Below are positions 13,701 through 27,215 of a stretch of DNA of 64,000 nucleotides, piece by piece; positions within the stretch are counted from its first letter, which is position 1; each line of letters begins with the position of its first letter. The notes beneath the pieces are model-generated. The model was not told the DNA's origin. It ran no database searches and saw only the letters and a program-made list of their open reading frames with translations. The position numbers were made by a program, and so were the translations under genes. The stretch covers positions 21,840,288 through 21,904,287 of the forward strand of contig CM069605.1 of assembly GCA_035771175.1 (NCBI GenBank). The letters are read 5' to 3'. This DNA comes from Paratinospora sagittata (lineage: Eukaryota; Streptophyta; Magnoliopsida; Ranunculales; Menispermaceae).

Positions 13701-16700
13701 ACTTGACCAATGTAAAAGTGTAAACGATTAAGATCAAGACCAAGTGTTGATTTATGAAATCGATTCAATATAGTATAACTTGAACACATGAATCGATACC
13801 ACAAGATATTTATGAAACTACTAAACAAGATATTGTGATATGACGATAAAAAAGGCTTTCACATACACTAATCAAAACGAAATCAATTTTCAAGATATAT
13901 GAAATTTTGGTCATTATGCGTAAGTGGAGTAAATAGGTTGTCACCTAAGTCAATTTTTATGGTGTTGACCATTTTGATCTTTGGCTCAAGGATGTTAAGC
14001 CTTAAATCATGAGCATCCGCTATGATTCCACTTGCTAGCCAAGTATTATAGTCCAAAAGGGGGGCTAAGTTGGACTTGGCAGATTTTTACGTTATCTTTC
14101 GGTTAATATAGCTAAACAGATATAGTGCACAATAGCTAACAATCAAAATAAAAAAATGTAGGAATGATAAATGGACACAGAGATTTGGAGTGGTACAATT
14201 GTGCTTGAACCTATTTCCACTACCTAATCACTGCGATCAAGATTTTACAATACACTATTGGCTAGTCAACTTACGGGCGTGAGTAGAAGTCATATACAAA
14301 AGCCAGCACAAAGGCTTGGCTAAAAGCCTTACACTAACCTACATAAGGGCTTGTTTAGAAAGCCACACACGCTTACCTACACAAGTTCTCGGTTAGAAAG
14401 CCATATTCTATAGTACACAAGGGCTTGCCTAGAAAGTCACACTATAACCGACTTACGGTTGTGGTTACGAGCTATACAATAGTATGGTATATTTCCGATT
14501 GACAAACACGTCAACGATACATCAAGATTACGAATGCTGACGAGAAGTGTTCTACAACACTCTCAACAATATTAAGTTTACAATATTAAATGAATTAACA
14601 CAACTATTCCAACCATAATGATTTAAATGATGCATTGTGTTAAAATAACGTTTCTCAAATATGCAATCCATTCAAATATATATAATATGAACTCAAGAAT
14701 CAAATGTGCACACGTATCTAGATATTGATTCTAAGAATGATATGTTTAAAGCACAAGAATCATTATATAATGATGATTAAAACTTGACGATTCTAAAATT
14801 TTAATTTATTAAAATCAAGAATCAAACAAACCAAGTGTTGATTTATGTAATCGATTCAATATAGTATAACTTTAACACATGAATCGATACAACAAGATAT
14901 TTATGAAACCACTAAACAAGTACTGTGATATGACGATCAAAAAGGGTTTCGCAAGCACTATTCAAAATGAAATAAATTTTCAAGATATATGAAATTTTGG
15001 TCATTTAGCATAAGTGGAGTTAATAGGTTATCACCGAAGTCAAATTCAATGGTGTTGACCATTTTTATCTTTGGCTCAAGGAAGTTAAGCCTTAAATCAT
15101 GAGGATCCGCTCTGATACCACTTGCTAGCCGAGTAATATAGTCCTAGAGGGGGGCTAAATTGGACTTGGCTGATTTTTACGTTACCTTTCGGTTAATATA
15201 GTTAAGCAGATATAGTGCACAATAGGTAATAATCAAAATAAAAAAAATGTCGGAAAGATAAATAGACACAGAGATTTAGAGTGGTACAATTCTCCTTGAA
15301 CCAATGTCCACTACGTAATAACTGCGATCAAGATTTTACAATACACTATTGGCTAGTCAACTTACGGGCGTGAGTAGAAGTCGTATACAAAAGCCAGCAC
15401 AAAGGCTTGGCTCAAAGCCTTACACTAACCAACATATGGGCTTGGTTAGAAAGCCACACAGGCTGACCTACACAAGGGCTCGGTTAGAAAGCCATATTCT
15501 AGACTACACATGGGCATGCCTAGAAAGTCACACTATAACCGACTTACGAGAATGGTTACGAGCTATACAATTGTATGGTATATTCCCGATTGACAAACAC
15601 GTCAACGATACATCAATATTACGAATGCTGATGAGAAGTGTTCTACAACACTCTCAACAATATTAAGTTTACAATATTATATGAATTGACACTATTATTC
15701 CAACCACAATGATTTAAATGATGCAATGTGTTGAAATAACTTCTCTCAAATGTACAATCCATTCAAATATATATGATATGAACCCAAGAATCAAATGTGC
15801 ACACGTATCTAGATATTGATTCTAACAATGATATGTTTCAAGCACAAGAATCAATATATAATGTTGATTAAAACTTGACCATTCTAAAAGTGTAAATGAT
15901 TAAGATCAAGAATCAAACAAACCATGTGTCGATTTATGAAATCGATTCAACTTTAACACATGAATCGATACCACAAGATATTTACGAAACCACTAAACAA
16001 GATATTGTGATATGACGATCAAAAAGGGTTTCACATACACTATTCAAAACAAAATCAATTTTCAAGATATATGAAATTTTGGTCTTTATGCGTAAGTGGA
16101 GTAAATAGGTTATCACCTAAGTGAAATTCTATGGTGTTGACCATTTTGATCTTTCGCTCAAGGATGTTAAGCCTTAAATCATGAGCATCCGCTATGATAC
16201 CACTTGCTAGCCCAGTATTATAATCCTGAAGGGGGCTAAATTGGATTTGGCAGATTTTTACGTTACCTTTCGGTTAATATAGTTAAACAGATATAGAGCA
16301 CAATAGCTAACAATCAAAATAAAAAAAATGTAGGAAAGATAAATGGACATAGAGATTTAGAGTGGTACAATTGTCCTTAAACCTATTTCCACTACCTAAT
16401 CACTGCGATCAAGATTTTACAACACACTATTGGCTAGTCAACTTACGGGGGTGACTAGAAGTCGTATATAAAAGCCAGCACAAAGGCTTGGCGAAAAGGC
16501 TTACACTAACCAACATAAGGGCATGGTTAGAAAGCCACACCCGCTTACCTACACAATGGCTCGGTTAGAAAGCCATGTTCTAGACTTACTAAGAGCTTGC
16601 CAAGAAAGTCACACTATAACCGACTTACGGGAGTGGTTACGAGCTATACAATAGTATGGTATATTCCCGATTGACAAACACGTCAACGATACATCAAGAT

Positions 16701-17756
16701 TACGAATGCTGATGAGAAGTGTTCTACAACACTCTGAACAATATTAAGTTTACAATATTAAATGAATTAACACTACTATTCCAACCACAATGATTCAAAT
16801 GATGCATTGGGTCGTAATAACTTTTCTCAAATATGCAGTCCATTCAAATATATATGATATGAACTCAAGAATCGAAAGTGCACACGTATCGAGATATTGA
16901 TTCTAACAATGATATCTTTAAAGGAATATAATCAATATATAATGATGATTAAAACTTGACAATTCTAAAATTTTAAATTATTAAGATCAAGAATCAAACA
17001 AACCAAGTGTTGATTTATGAATTCGATTCAATATAGTATAACTTTAACACATGAATCAATACAACAAGTTATTTATGAAACCACTAAACAAGATACTATG
17101 ATATGACTATCAAAAAGGGTTTCACAAACACTATTCAAAACGAAATCAATTTTCAAGATATATGAAATTTTGGTCATTAAGAATAAGTGGAGTAGATAGG
17201 TTATCACCTAAGTCACATTCTATGGTGTTGACCATTTTGATCTTCGGCTATAGGATGTTAAGCCTCAAATCATGAGCATCCGCTCTGATACCACTTGCTA
17301 GCCCAGTATTATAGTCCAGAAGGGGGCTAAATTGGACTTGGCAGATTTTTACGTTACCTTTCGGTTAATATAGTTAAACAGATATAGTGCACACTAGCTA
17401 ACAATCAAAATAAAAAAAACGTAGGAATGATAAACAGACACAGAGATTTAGAGTGGTACAATTCTCCTTGAACCTATTTCCACTACCTAATCACTACGAT
17501 AAAGATTTTACAATACACTATTGGCTAGTCAACTTACGGGCGTGACTAGAAGTCGTATACAAAAGCCAGCACGAAGGCTTGGCTAAAAGCTTTACACTAA
17601 CCAACATAAGGGCTTGTTTAGAAAGGCACACACGCTTACCTACACAAGGGCTCGATTAGAAAGCCATATTCTAGACTACACAAGGGCTTGCCTAGAAACT
17701 CACACTATAACCGACTTACGGGTGTGGTTACGAGCTATACAATAGTATGGTATATT
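4751..17756. repeat. satellite block A: 12 full-length units
   Basis: Unit starts: 4751, 5801, 6892, 7981, 9050, 10142, 11232, 12323, 13413, 14494, 15585, 16666. The first unit is 1,050 bp because one step of the hairpin ladder is missing. From 6892 on, units carrying AAATTTTAAAT alternate with units carrying AAAAGTGTAAAT at the same place. This points to a two-unit higher-order repeat with one extra unit at 11232. Confidence 0.92.
5367..5378 (-). other. tRNA-iMet primer-binding site in the satellite unit (representative)
   Basis: The minus strand reads TGGTATCAGAGC, the standard plant retrotransposon primer-binding site for initiator tRNA-Met. Two bases before it (AG), the minus strand ends GGGCTAGCA, a fitting LTR 3' end. 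Exact copies of the 12-mer are also at 15109-15120, 17282-17293, 18135-18146, 19987-19998, 30713-30724, 35914-35925, 37010-37021, 38288-38299 and 39380-39391. Most other units have one or two changes. Confidence 0.75.
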
Positions 17757-20700
17757 CCCGATTGACAAACACATCAACGATACATCAAGATGACGAATGC
17801 TGATAAGAAGTGTTCTACAACACTCTCAACAATATTAAGTTTACAATATTGAATGAATTAACACTACCATTCCAACCACAATGATTCAAATGATGCAATG
17901 TGTTGAAATCGATACCGCAAGATATTTATGAAACTACTAAACAAGATACTATGATATGACGATCAAAAAGGGTTTCACAAACAGTATTCAAAATGAAATC
18001 AATTTTCAAGATATATGAAAATTTGGTCATTAAGCAGAAGTGGAGTAAATAGGTTATCACCCAAGTCAAATTCTGTGGTGTTGACCATTTTGATCTTTGG
18101 CTCAAGGATGTTAAGCCTTTAATCATGAGCATCCGCTCTGATACCACTTGCTAGCCCAGTATTATAGTCCCAGAAGGGGGGTAAGTTGGACTTGGCAGAT
18201 TTTTACGTTACCTTTCGGTTAATATAGTTAAATAGATATACTGCACAATAGGTAACAGTGAAAATAAAAAAAATGTAGGAAAGATAAATGGACACAGAGA
18301 TTTAGAGTGGTACAGTTCTCCTTGAACCTATGTCCACTACCTAGTCACCGCGATCAAGATTTTTCAATACATTATTGGCAAGTCAACTTATGGGCGTGAC
18401 TAGAAGTCGTATAGAAAAGCCAGCACAAATGCTTGGCTCATCGCCGTACGTTAACCAACATAAGGGCTTGGTTAGAAATCCACACACGCTTATCTACACA
18501 AGGGCTTGGTTAGAAAGCCATATTCTAGCCTACACAAGGGCTTGCCTAGAAAGTCACACTATAACCAACTTACGGGTGTGGTTACGAGCCATACAATATT
18601 ATTGTATATCCCTAATTGACAAACACGTTAACGATACATCAAGATCACGAATGCTGATGAGAAGTGTTCTACAACACTCAACAATATTGAATGAATTAAC
18701 GCTACTATTCCAACCAAAATGAATTAAATGATGCAATGTGTTGAAATAACTTTTCTCAAATATGCAATCCATTCAAATATATATGATATGAACTCAAGAA
18801 TCGAATGTGCACATGTATCGAGATATTGATTCTAACAATGATATGTTTAAAGCACAAGAATCAATATATAATGATGATTAAAACCAGACGATTCTAAAAG
18901 TGTAAATGATTAAGATCAAGAATCAAACAAACCAAATGTTGATTTATGTAATCGATTCAATATAGTATAACTTTAACACATGAATCGATACCACAAGATA
19001 TTTATGAAACTACTAAACAAGATACTGTGATATGACGATCAAAAAGGGTTTCACAAATACTATTCAAAACGAAATCAATTTTCAAGATATCTGAAAATTT
19101 GGTCATTAAGCATAAGTGGTGTAAATAGGTTATCACCTAAGTCAACTTACGGGCGTGACCAAAAGTCTTATACAAAAGCCAGCACAAAGGCTTGGCTCTA
19201 GGCCTTACACTAACCAACATGAGGGCATGGTTAGAAAGCCACACAAGCTTACCTATACAAGGGCTTGGTTAGAAATCCATATTCTAACCTACACAAGGGC
19301 TTGCCTAGAAAGTCACAATATAACCAACTTACGGGTGGGGTTACGAGCTATACAATAGTATGGTATATTCCCGATTGATAAAACACGTCAACGATACATA
19401 AAGATTACGAATGCTGATGAGAAGTGTTCTACAACACTCTCAACAATATTAAGTTTACAATATTTAAGGAATTAACACTACTATTCCATGCACAATGTTT
19501 TAAATGACGCAATGTGTTGAAATAACTTATCTCAAATATGCAATCCATTTAAATATATATGATATGAACTCAAGAATGGAATGTGCACAGGTACCTAGAT
19601 ATTGATTATAACAATGATATGTTTAAAGCACAAGAATAAATATGTAATGATGATTAAAACTTGACGATTCTAAAAGTGTAAATGATTAAGATCAAGAATC
19701 AAGCAAACCAAGTGTTGATTTGTGAAATCGTTTCAATATAGTATAACTTTAACACATGAATCGATACCACAAGATATTTATGAAACTACTAAACAAGATA
19801 CTGTGATATGACGATCAAAAAGGGTTTCACAAACACTATTCAAAACGAAAGAAATTTTCAAGATATATGAAAATTTGGTCAGTAAGCAGAAGTGGAGTAA
19901 ATAGGTTATCACCCAAGTCAAATTCTGTGGTGTTGACCATTTTGATCTTTGGCTCAAGGATGTTAAGCCTTTAATCATGAGCATCCGCTCTGATACCACT
20001 TGCTAGCCCAGTATTATAGTCCCAGAAGGGATGTAAGTTGGACTTGGCAGATTTTTACGTTACCTTTCGGTTAATATAGTTAAATAGATATACTGCACAA
20101 TAGGTAACAGTGAAAATAAAAAAAATGTAGGAAAGATAAATGGACACAGAGATTTAGAGTGGTACAGTTCTCCTTGAACCTATGTCCACTACCTAGTCAC
20201 CGCGATCAAGATTTTTCAATACACTATTGGGAAGTCAACTTATGGGCGTGACTAGAAGTCGTATAGAAAAGCCAGCACAAATGCTTGGCTCATAGCCGTA
20301 CATTAACCAACATAAGGACTTGGTTAGAAATCCACACACGCTTATCTACACAAGGGCTTGGTTAGAAAGCCATATTCTAGCCTACACAAGGGCTTGCCTA
20401 GAAAGTCACACTATAACCAACATACGGGTGTGGTTACGAGCTATACAATATTATTGTATATCCCTGATTGACAAACACGTTAACGATACATCAAGATCAC
20501 GAATGCTGATGAGAAGTGTTCTACAACACTCAACAATATTGAATGAATTAACGCTACTATTCCAACCAAAATGAATTAAATGATGCAATGTGTTGAAATA
20601 ACTTTTCTCAAATATGCAATCCATTCAAATATATATGATATGAACTCAAGAATCGAATGTGCACATGTATCGAGATATTGATTCTAACAATGATATGTTT

Positions 20701-21221
20701 AAAGCACAAGAATCAATATATAATGATGATTAAAACCAGACGATTCTAAAAGTGTAAATGATTAAGATCAAGAATCAAACAAACCAAATGTTGATTTATG
20801 TAATCGATTCAATATAGTATAACTTTAACACATGAATCGATACCACAAGATATTTATGAAACTACTAAACAAGATACTGTGATATGACGATCAAAAAGGG
20901 TTTCACAAATACTATTCAAAACGAAATCAATTTTCAAGATATCTGAAAATTTGGTCATTAAGCATAAGTGGTGTAAATAGGTTATCACCTAAGTCAACTT
21001 ACGGGCGTGACCAAAAGTCTTATACAAAAGCCAGCACAAAGGCTTGGCTCTAGGCCTTACACTAACCAACATGAGGGCATGGTTAGAAAGCCACACAAGC
21101 TTACCTATACAAGGGCTTGGTTAGAAATCCATATTCTAACCTACACAAGGGCTTGCCTAGAAAGTCACAATATAACCAACTTACGGGTGGGGTTACGAGC
21201 TATACAATAGTATGGTATATT
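17757..21221. repeat. satellite block B: shortened units and a 1,852-bp higher-order duplication
   Basis: Unit starts: 17757 (853 bp), 18610 (760 bp), 19370 (1,092 bp), 20462 (760 bp). The first lost ~240 bp near 17910, joining GTTGAAAT to AATCGATACC. The 760-bp units lost ~330 bp at 19145 and 20997, at a shared AGTCAA. The pair (760 + 1,092) is repeated: about 18018-19869 is nearly identical to about 19870-21721. Confidence 0.9.
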
Positions 21222-21992
21222 CCCGATTGATAAAACACGTCAACGATACATAAAGATTACGAATGCTGATGAGAAGTGTTCTACAACACTCTCAACAATA
21301 TTAAGTTTACAATATTTAAGGAATTAACACTACTATTCCATGCACAATGTTTTAAATGACGCAATGTGTTGAAATAACTTATCTCAAATATGCAATCCAT
21401 TTAAATATATATGATATGAACTCAAGAATGGAATGTGCACAGGTACCTAGATATTGATTATAACAATGATATGTTTAAAGCACAAGAATAAATATGTAAT
21501 GATGATTAAAACTTGACGATTCTAAAAGTGTAAATGATTAAGATCAAGAATCAAGCAAACCAAGTGTTGATTTGTGAAATCGTTTCAATATAGTATAACT
21601 TTAACACATGAATCGATACCACAAGATATTTATGAAACTACTAAACAAGATACTGTGATATGACGATCAAAAAGGGTTTCACAAACACTATTCAAAACGA
21701 AAGAAATTTTCAAGATATATGAAAATTTGGTCATTAAGCCTAAGTGGAGTAAATAGGTTATCACCGAAGTCAAATTCTATGGTGTTGACCATTTTTATCT
21801 TTGGCTCAAGGATGTTAAGCCTTAAATCATGAGCATCCGCTCTGACACCACTTGCTAGCCCAGTATTATAGTCCTAGAGGGGGGGTAAATTGGAGTTGGC
21901 AGATTTTTACGTTACCTTTCGGTTAATATAGTTAAACAGATATAGTGCACAATAGGTAACAATCAAAATAAAAGAAATGTAGGAAAGGTAAT

Positions 21993-22556
21993 TGGACACA
22001 GAGATTTAGAGTGATACAGTTCTCCTTGAACCTCTGTCCACTACCTAATCACTGCGATCAAGATTTTACAATACACTATTGGCTAGTCAACTTGCGGGCT
22101 TGACTAGAAGTCGTATACAAAATCCAACACAAAGGCTTGGCTCAAAGCCTTACACTAACCAACATAAGGGCCTCGTTAGATGGACATAGAGATTTAGAGT
22201 GGTACAGTTCTCCTTGAAACTATGTCCACTACCTAATCACTACGATCAAGATTTTACAATTCACTATTGGCTAGTCAACTTGCGGGCGTGACTAGAAGTC
22301 GTATACAAAATCCAACACAAAGGCTTGGCTCAAAGGCTTACACTAACCAACATAAGGGCCTTATTAGATGGACATAGAGATGTAGAGTGGTACAGTTCTC
22401 CTTGAAACTATGTCCATTACCTAATCACCACGATCAAGATTTTACAATACACTATTGGCTAGTCAACTTACGGGCATGGCTACAAGTTCTATACAAAAGC
22501 CAGCACAAACGCTCTGCTAAAAGCCTTACACTAACCAACATAAGGGCTTGGTTAGA
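21993..22556. repeat. local triplication, 3 x 188 bp
   Basis: Copies start at 21993, 22181 and 22369 with TGGACA(C/T)AGAGAT. Each runs through the front part of the hairpin ladder and stops at GGGC(C/T)T-GTTAGA before the next copy starts. The second and third copies share the change CACAGAG to CATAGAG, so they are sister copies. Confidence 0.9.
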
Positions 22557-25389
22557 AAGCCATATTCTAGCCTACACAAGGGCTTGCCTAGAAAGTCACA
22601 CTATAACCAACTTACGGTTGTGGTTACGACCTATACAATAGTATGGAATATCCCCGATTGACAAATACTTCAACGACACATCAAGATTACGAATCCTGAT
22701 GAGAAGTGTTATACATCACTCTCAACAATATTAGGTTTACAATATTGAATGAATTAACACTACTATTCCAACCACAATGTTTTAAATCATGCAATGTGTT
22801 GAAATAATTTTTCTCAAAAATGCAATCCATTCAAATATATATGATATGAACTCAATAATCGAATGTGCACACCTATCTAGATATTGATTCTAACAATGAT
22901 ATGTTTAAAGCACAGGAATCAATATATGATGATGATTAAATCTTGACGATTCTAAAAGTGTAAATGATTAAGATCAAGAATCAAACAAATCAAGTGTTGA
23001 TTTATGTAACCTATTCAATATAGTATAACTTTAACACATGAATCGATACAACAAGATATTTATGAAACCACTAAACAAGATAGTATGATATGATGATCAA
23101 AAAGGGTTTCACAAACACTATTCAAAATGAAATTTTGGTCATTAAGCATAAGTGGAGTAAATAGGTTGTCACCTAAGTCAAATTCTATGGTGTTGACCAT
23201 TTTGATCTTTGGCTCAAGGATTTTAAGCCTTAAATCATGAGCATCCGCTCTAATTCAACTTGCTACCCCAGTGTTGTAGTCCAAGAGGGGGGGTAAATTG
23301 GGCTGGGCAGATTTTTGCGTTTCCTTTCGGTTAATATAGTTAAACAGATATAGTGCACAATAAGGTAACAATCAAAGTAAAAAAAAATGTAGGAAATATA
23401 AATGGACATAGAGATTTAGAGTGGTACAGTTCTCCTTGAAACTATGTCCACTACCTAATCACTGCGATCAAGATTTTACAATACACTATTGGCTAGTCAA
23501 CTTATGGGGGTGACTAGAAGTCGTATACAAAAGCCAGAACAAAGACTTGGCTCAAAGCCTTACACTAACCAACATAAGAGCTTGGTTAGAAAGCAACACA
23601 CGCTTACCTAAACAAGGGCTTGGTTAGAAAGCCATATTCTAACCAACACAAGAGCTTGCCTAGAAAGTCACACTGTAACCAACTTACGGGTGTGGTTATG
23701 AGCTACACAATAGTATGGCATATTCCCGATTGACAAACACGTCAACGATACATCATGATTACGAATGCTGATGAGAAGTGTTCTACAACACTCTCAACAA
23801 TATTAAGTTTACAATATTGAATGAATTAACACTACTATTCCAACCACAATGATTTAAATGATGCAATGTGTTGAAATAACTTTTCTCAAATATGTAATCC
23901 ATTCAAATATATACGATATGAACTCAAGAATGGAATGTGCACAACTATCTAGATATTGATTCTAACAATGATATGTTTAAAGCACAAGAATCAATATATA
24001 ATGATGAATAAAACTTGACCATTCTAAAAGTGTAAATGATTAAGATCAAGAATCAAACAAACCAAGTGTTGATTTATCAAATCGATTCAATATAGTATAA
24101 CTTTAACACATGAATCGATGCCACAAGATATTTATGAAACTACTAAACAAGATACTGTGATATGGCGATCAAAAAGGGTTTCACAAACACTATTCAAAAC
24201 GAAATCAATTTTCAAGATACATGAAATTTTGGTCATTAAGAATAAGTGGAGTAAATAGGTTATCACCTAAGTCATATTCTATGGTGGTGACCATTTTGAT
24301 CTTTGGCTCAAGGATGTTAAGCCTTAAATCAGGAGCATCAGCTCTGATACAACTTGCTAGGCCAATATTGTAGTCCAAGAAGCGGGTAAATTGGACTTGG
24401 CAGATTTTTGCGTTACCTTTCGGTTAATAGAGTTAAACAGATATAGTGCACAATAAGGTTACAATCAAAATAAAAAAAATATAGGAAGGATAAATGGACA
24501 TAGAGATTTAGAGTGGTACAGTTCTCCTTGAACCTATGTCCACTACGTAATCACTGCGATCAAGATTTTACAATACACTGTTGGCTAGTCAACTTACGGG
24601 CGTGACTACAAGTTGGATACAAAAGCCAGCACAAAGGCTTGGTTCAAAGCCTTACACTAACCAACATAAGGGATTGGTTAGAAAGCCACACACGCTAACC
24701 TACACAAGGGCTTTGTTAGAAAGCATATTCTAGCCTACACAAGGCTTGCCCAGAAAGTAACACTATAACCAACTTACGAGTGTGGTTACGAGCTATACAG
24801 GAGTATGGTATATTCCCGGTTGACAAACACGTCAACGTTACATCAAGATTACGAATGCTGATGAGAAGTGTTCTACAACACTCTCAACAATATTTTGTTT
24901 ACAATATTGAATGAATTAACATTACTCTTCCAACCACAATGAATTAGCATCCTCTCTAATACCACTTGTTAGCCCAGTATTATAGTCCAAGAGGAGGGGT
25001 AAGTTGGACTTGGCAGATTTTTACGTTACCTTTCGGTTAATATTGTTAATTAGATATAGTGCACAATAGGTAACATTCAAAATAAAAAATGTTGGAAATA
25101 TAAATTGACACAGAGATTTAGAGTGGTACAGTTCTCCTTGAACCTATGTCCACTACCTAATCACTGCGATCAAGATTTTACAATACACTATTGGGTAGTC
25201 AACTTATGGGCCTGACTAGAAGTCGTATACAAAAGCCAGCACAAAGGCTTGGCTCAAAGCCTTACACTAACCAACATAAGGGCTTGGTTAGAAAGCGACA
25301 CACTCTTACCTACACAAGGGCTTGGTTACAAAGCCGTATTGTAGCCTAGAAAGTCATACTATAACCAACTTACGGGTGTGGTTACGAGC

Positions 25390-25394
25390 TATAC
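25390..25394 (+). repeat. target-site duplication, left copy (TATAC)
   Basis: Five bases of satellite (TATAC) precede the solo LTR. The matching TATAA follows it at 27926-27930, differing by one base. Other units read GCTATACAATAG without interruption at this place, which defines the empty site. Confidence 0.85.
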
Positions 25395-25762
25395 TGTGAC
25401 GCCCTGAAATTTTTTTTATCTAGCCCACAACCCAATTTCATTTTGCCCAAACTCTATGTGTTGCCTTGATATGTTTGGTATTTGTTTGATGGTTGTTTAA
25501 TGTTTGTATATTTGATGCTTGATAATGTATATAAATATGTACATTATAAATTGTTTATTGGTCATGTTAAATTAAATTGTAATGCATATGTTATTATTTA
25601 TGCATGGGCCCATTAAACCCTGAATTGATATGGGTTAGGATTGATTGAATAAAAGGATAAATGAGAATGAAAATTTGGTGTATTAAATGGATTGGACATT
25701 TAAAATACGTGGAAGCATGAGATTGGTTAAAGTACATGTGGTTAGTATGGGTAGTATGAGAC

Positions 25763-26340
25763 CAACACATGTCAAGTTGGTGCATGAGAATGGACAAGTG
25801 TCCCATACCCCATTTCTTTTCTCCAACACATGTCAAGTTGGTGCAGGAGACCAACACATGTCAAGTTGGTGCATGAGAATTGACAAATGTCCCATGCCCC
25901 ATTTCTCTTCTCCAATACATGTCAAGTTGGTGCATGAAAATGGACAAGTGTCCCATGCCCCATTTCTCTTCTCCAACACATGTCAAGTTGGTGCATGAGA
26001 ATGGACAAGTGTCCCATGCCCCATTTCTCTTCTCCAATACATCTCAAGTTGGTGCATGAAAATGGACAAGTGTCCCATGCCCCATTTCTCCTCTTCAACA
26101 CATGTCAAGTTGGTGCATGAGAATTGACAAATGTCCCATGCCCCATTTCTCTTCTCCAATACATGTCAAGTTGGTGCATGAAAATGGACAAGTGTCCCAT
26201 GCCCCATTTCTCTTCTCCAATACATCTCAAGTTGGTGCATGAAAATGGACAAGTGTCCCATGCCCCATTTTTCCTCTCCAACACATGTCAAGGTTGGTGC
26301 ATGAGAGTGGACAAGTGTCCCATGCCCTACATCTCTTCCC
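25763..26340 (+). repeat. 61-bp minisatellite inside the solo LTR
   Basis: Copies beginning CAA(C/T)ACAT start at 25763, 25824, 25852 (the 25824 copy is only 28 bp), 25913, 25974, 26035, 26096, 26157, 26218 and 26279. That is nine full copies of ~61 bp and one short one. A variant with GAATTGACAAATGTCC recurs 244 bp apart (copies at 25852 and 26096), that is four units, so the last expansion copied a block of four. The left LTR has one copy at about 2880-2940. Confidence 0.93.
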
Positions 26341-26947
26341 CAAGGAAGTCCTAGAGGGTGACATGAGTAGAGAGAAAGGAAAAAAGAAGAGAAAAGAAAG
26401 AAGAAGAGAAAGAAAGAGGGAGTTGCTTTGTGAAAAATCTTAGCAACGTTTTCATCAAAGAGCTAGATCTTGGGGATATATGGTCAGATTGAGCTCAAAC
26501 TTTGTCAGAAAGTTCGTAGCTTATGGTTATTCATTCTGGTCGATGGAGATCTTGATTGGAGTTTTCGTCTAAGAGATACAACCTCTCAAACAAAGCTGGT
26601 CGGAAAGTCTGGATTTTTCGTGCAATTTAGATCAAACTAATAGATCTCCTAAATCTACCGTTGGAATGAGAAGTATGCATTAGAAGCCTAACTCATGCAA
26701 TTTGAGTTGAATGATGGGATTAGATGGGATTTAGGCCTATTGTCTATATGTGGGATGATTTAGGGTTGATGTGTAATGTCTATGTGATTGAGCATAGAAA
26801 TTGATGTATGGTAGGATATTGATGAATGTTTCAGGATCTTGATTGGGTTGATTCAGTTTGGTGGCCGTGTGTGGTTAGATACTCTCGCGAGGCTTGGTTG
26901 TGAGTAGACTTCATTTATGATTATATCTTTTATGTCATCATATCACT

Positions 26948-26957
26948 TATATATATT
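26948..26957 (+). promoter_or_regulatory. possible TATA box of LTR family 1
   Basis: TATATATATT lies ~460 bp upstream of AATAAA (27419-27424), within the 3' half of the LTR, a plausible U3/R arrangement. This is a motif match only. Confidence 0.3.
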
Positions 26958-27097
26958 GTATGTTGAAAGCATGAATGTGTCCTAATGTTTTGAATGATGC
27001 ATTGATTTGAGAAAACCTTATGGCTTTGGTTGGGCCCATCTATCTGGCTAATAGGGAGACATAACCTTGTCATAGGAGGGTTTTAAAAAGGAAATAT

Positions 27098-27215
27098 TTG
27101 GGGATGAGAACGGTACGGTGAAATAGACGTGTACTAGTAACCCCAAATCAACATGATTGGGGATGAGAACGGTACGGTGAAATAGACGTGCACTAGTAAC
27201 CCCAATGCATGTGGA
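27098..27215 (+). repeat. 59-bp direct duplication inside the solo LTR
   Basis: TTGGGGATGAGAACGGTACG starts at 27098 and again at 27157. Each copy runs to ACTAGTAACCCCAA, so each copy also has TTGGGG/CCCCAA inverted ends. The copies differ at a single T/C within the shared core. Confidence 0.85.

Larger units (their letters stand above)
21222..25394. repeat. satellite block C, including a 188-bp triplication and a half-deleted unit
   Basis: Unit starts: 21222 (1,431 bp, enlarged by the triplication at 21993-22556), 22653 (1,072 bp, lacking ~18 bp near 23130), 23725 (1,090 bp) and 24815. The last lost about 0.5 kb near 24943, where CAATGA joins the segment before the primer-binding site, and is then split by the solo LTR at 25395. 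Confidence 0.9.

Noticed and set aside
25687..25998. 103-codon frame in the solo LTR with a repeated QVGA/CMRIDKCPM pattern
   Set aside because: It is the 61-bp minisatellite translated. 61 is not a multiple of three, so the pattern shifts frame between copies.
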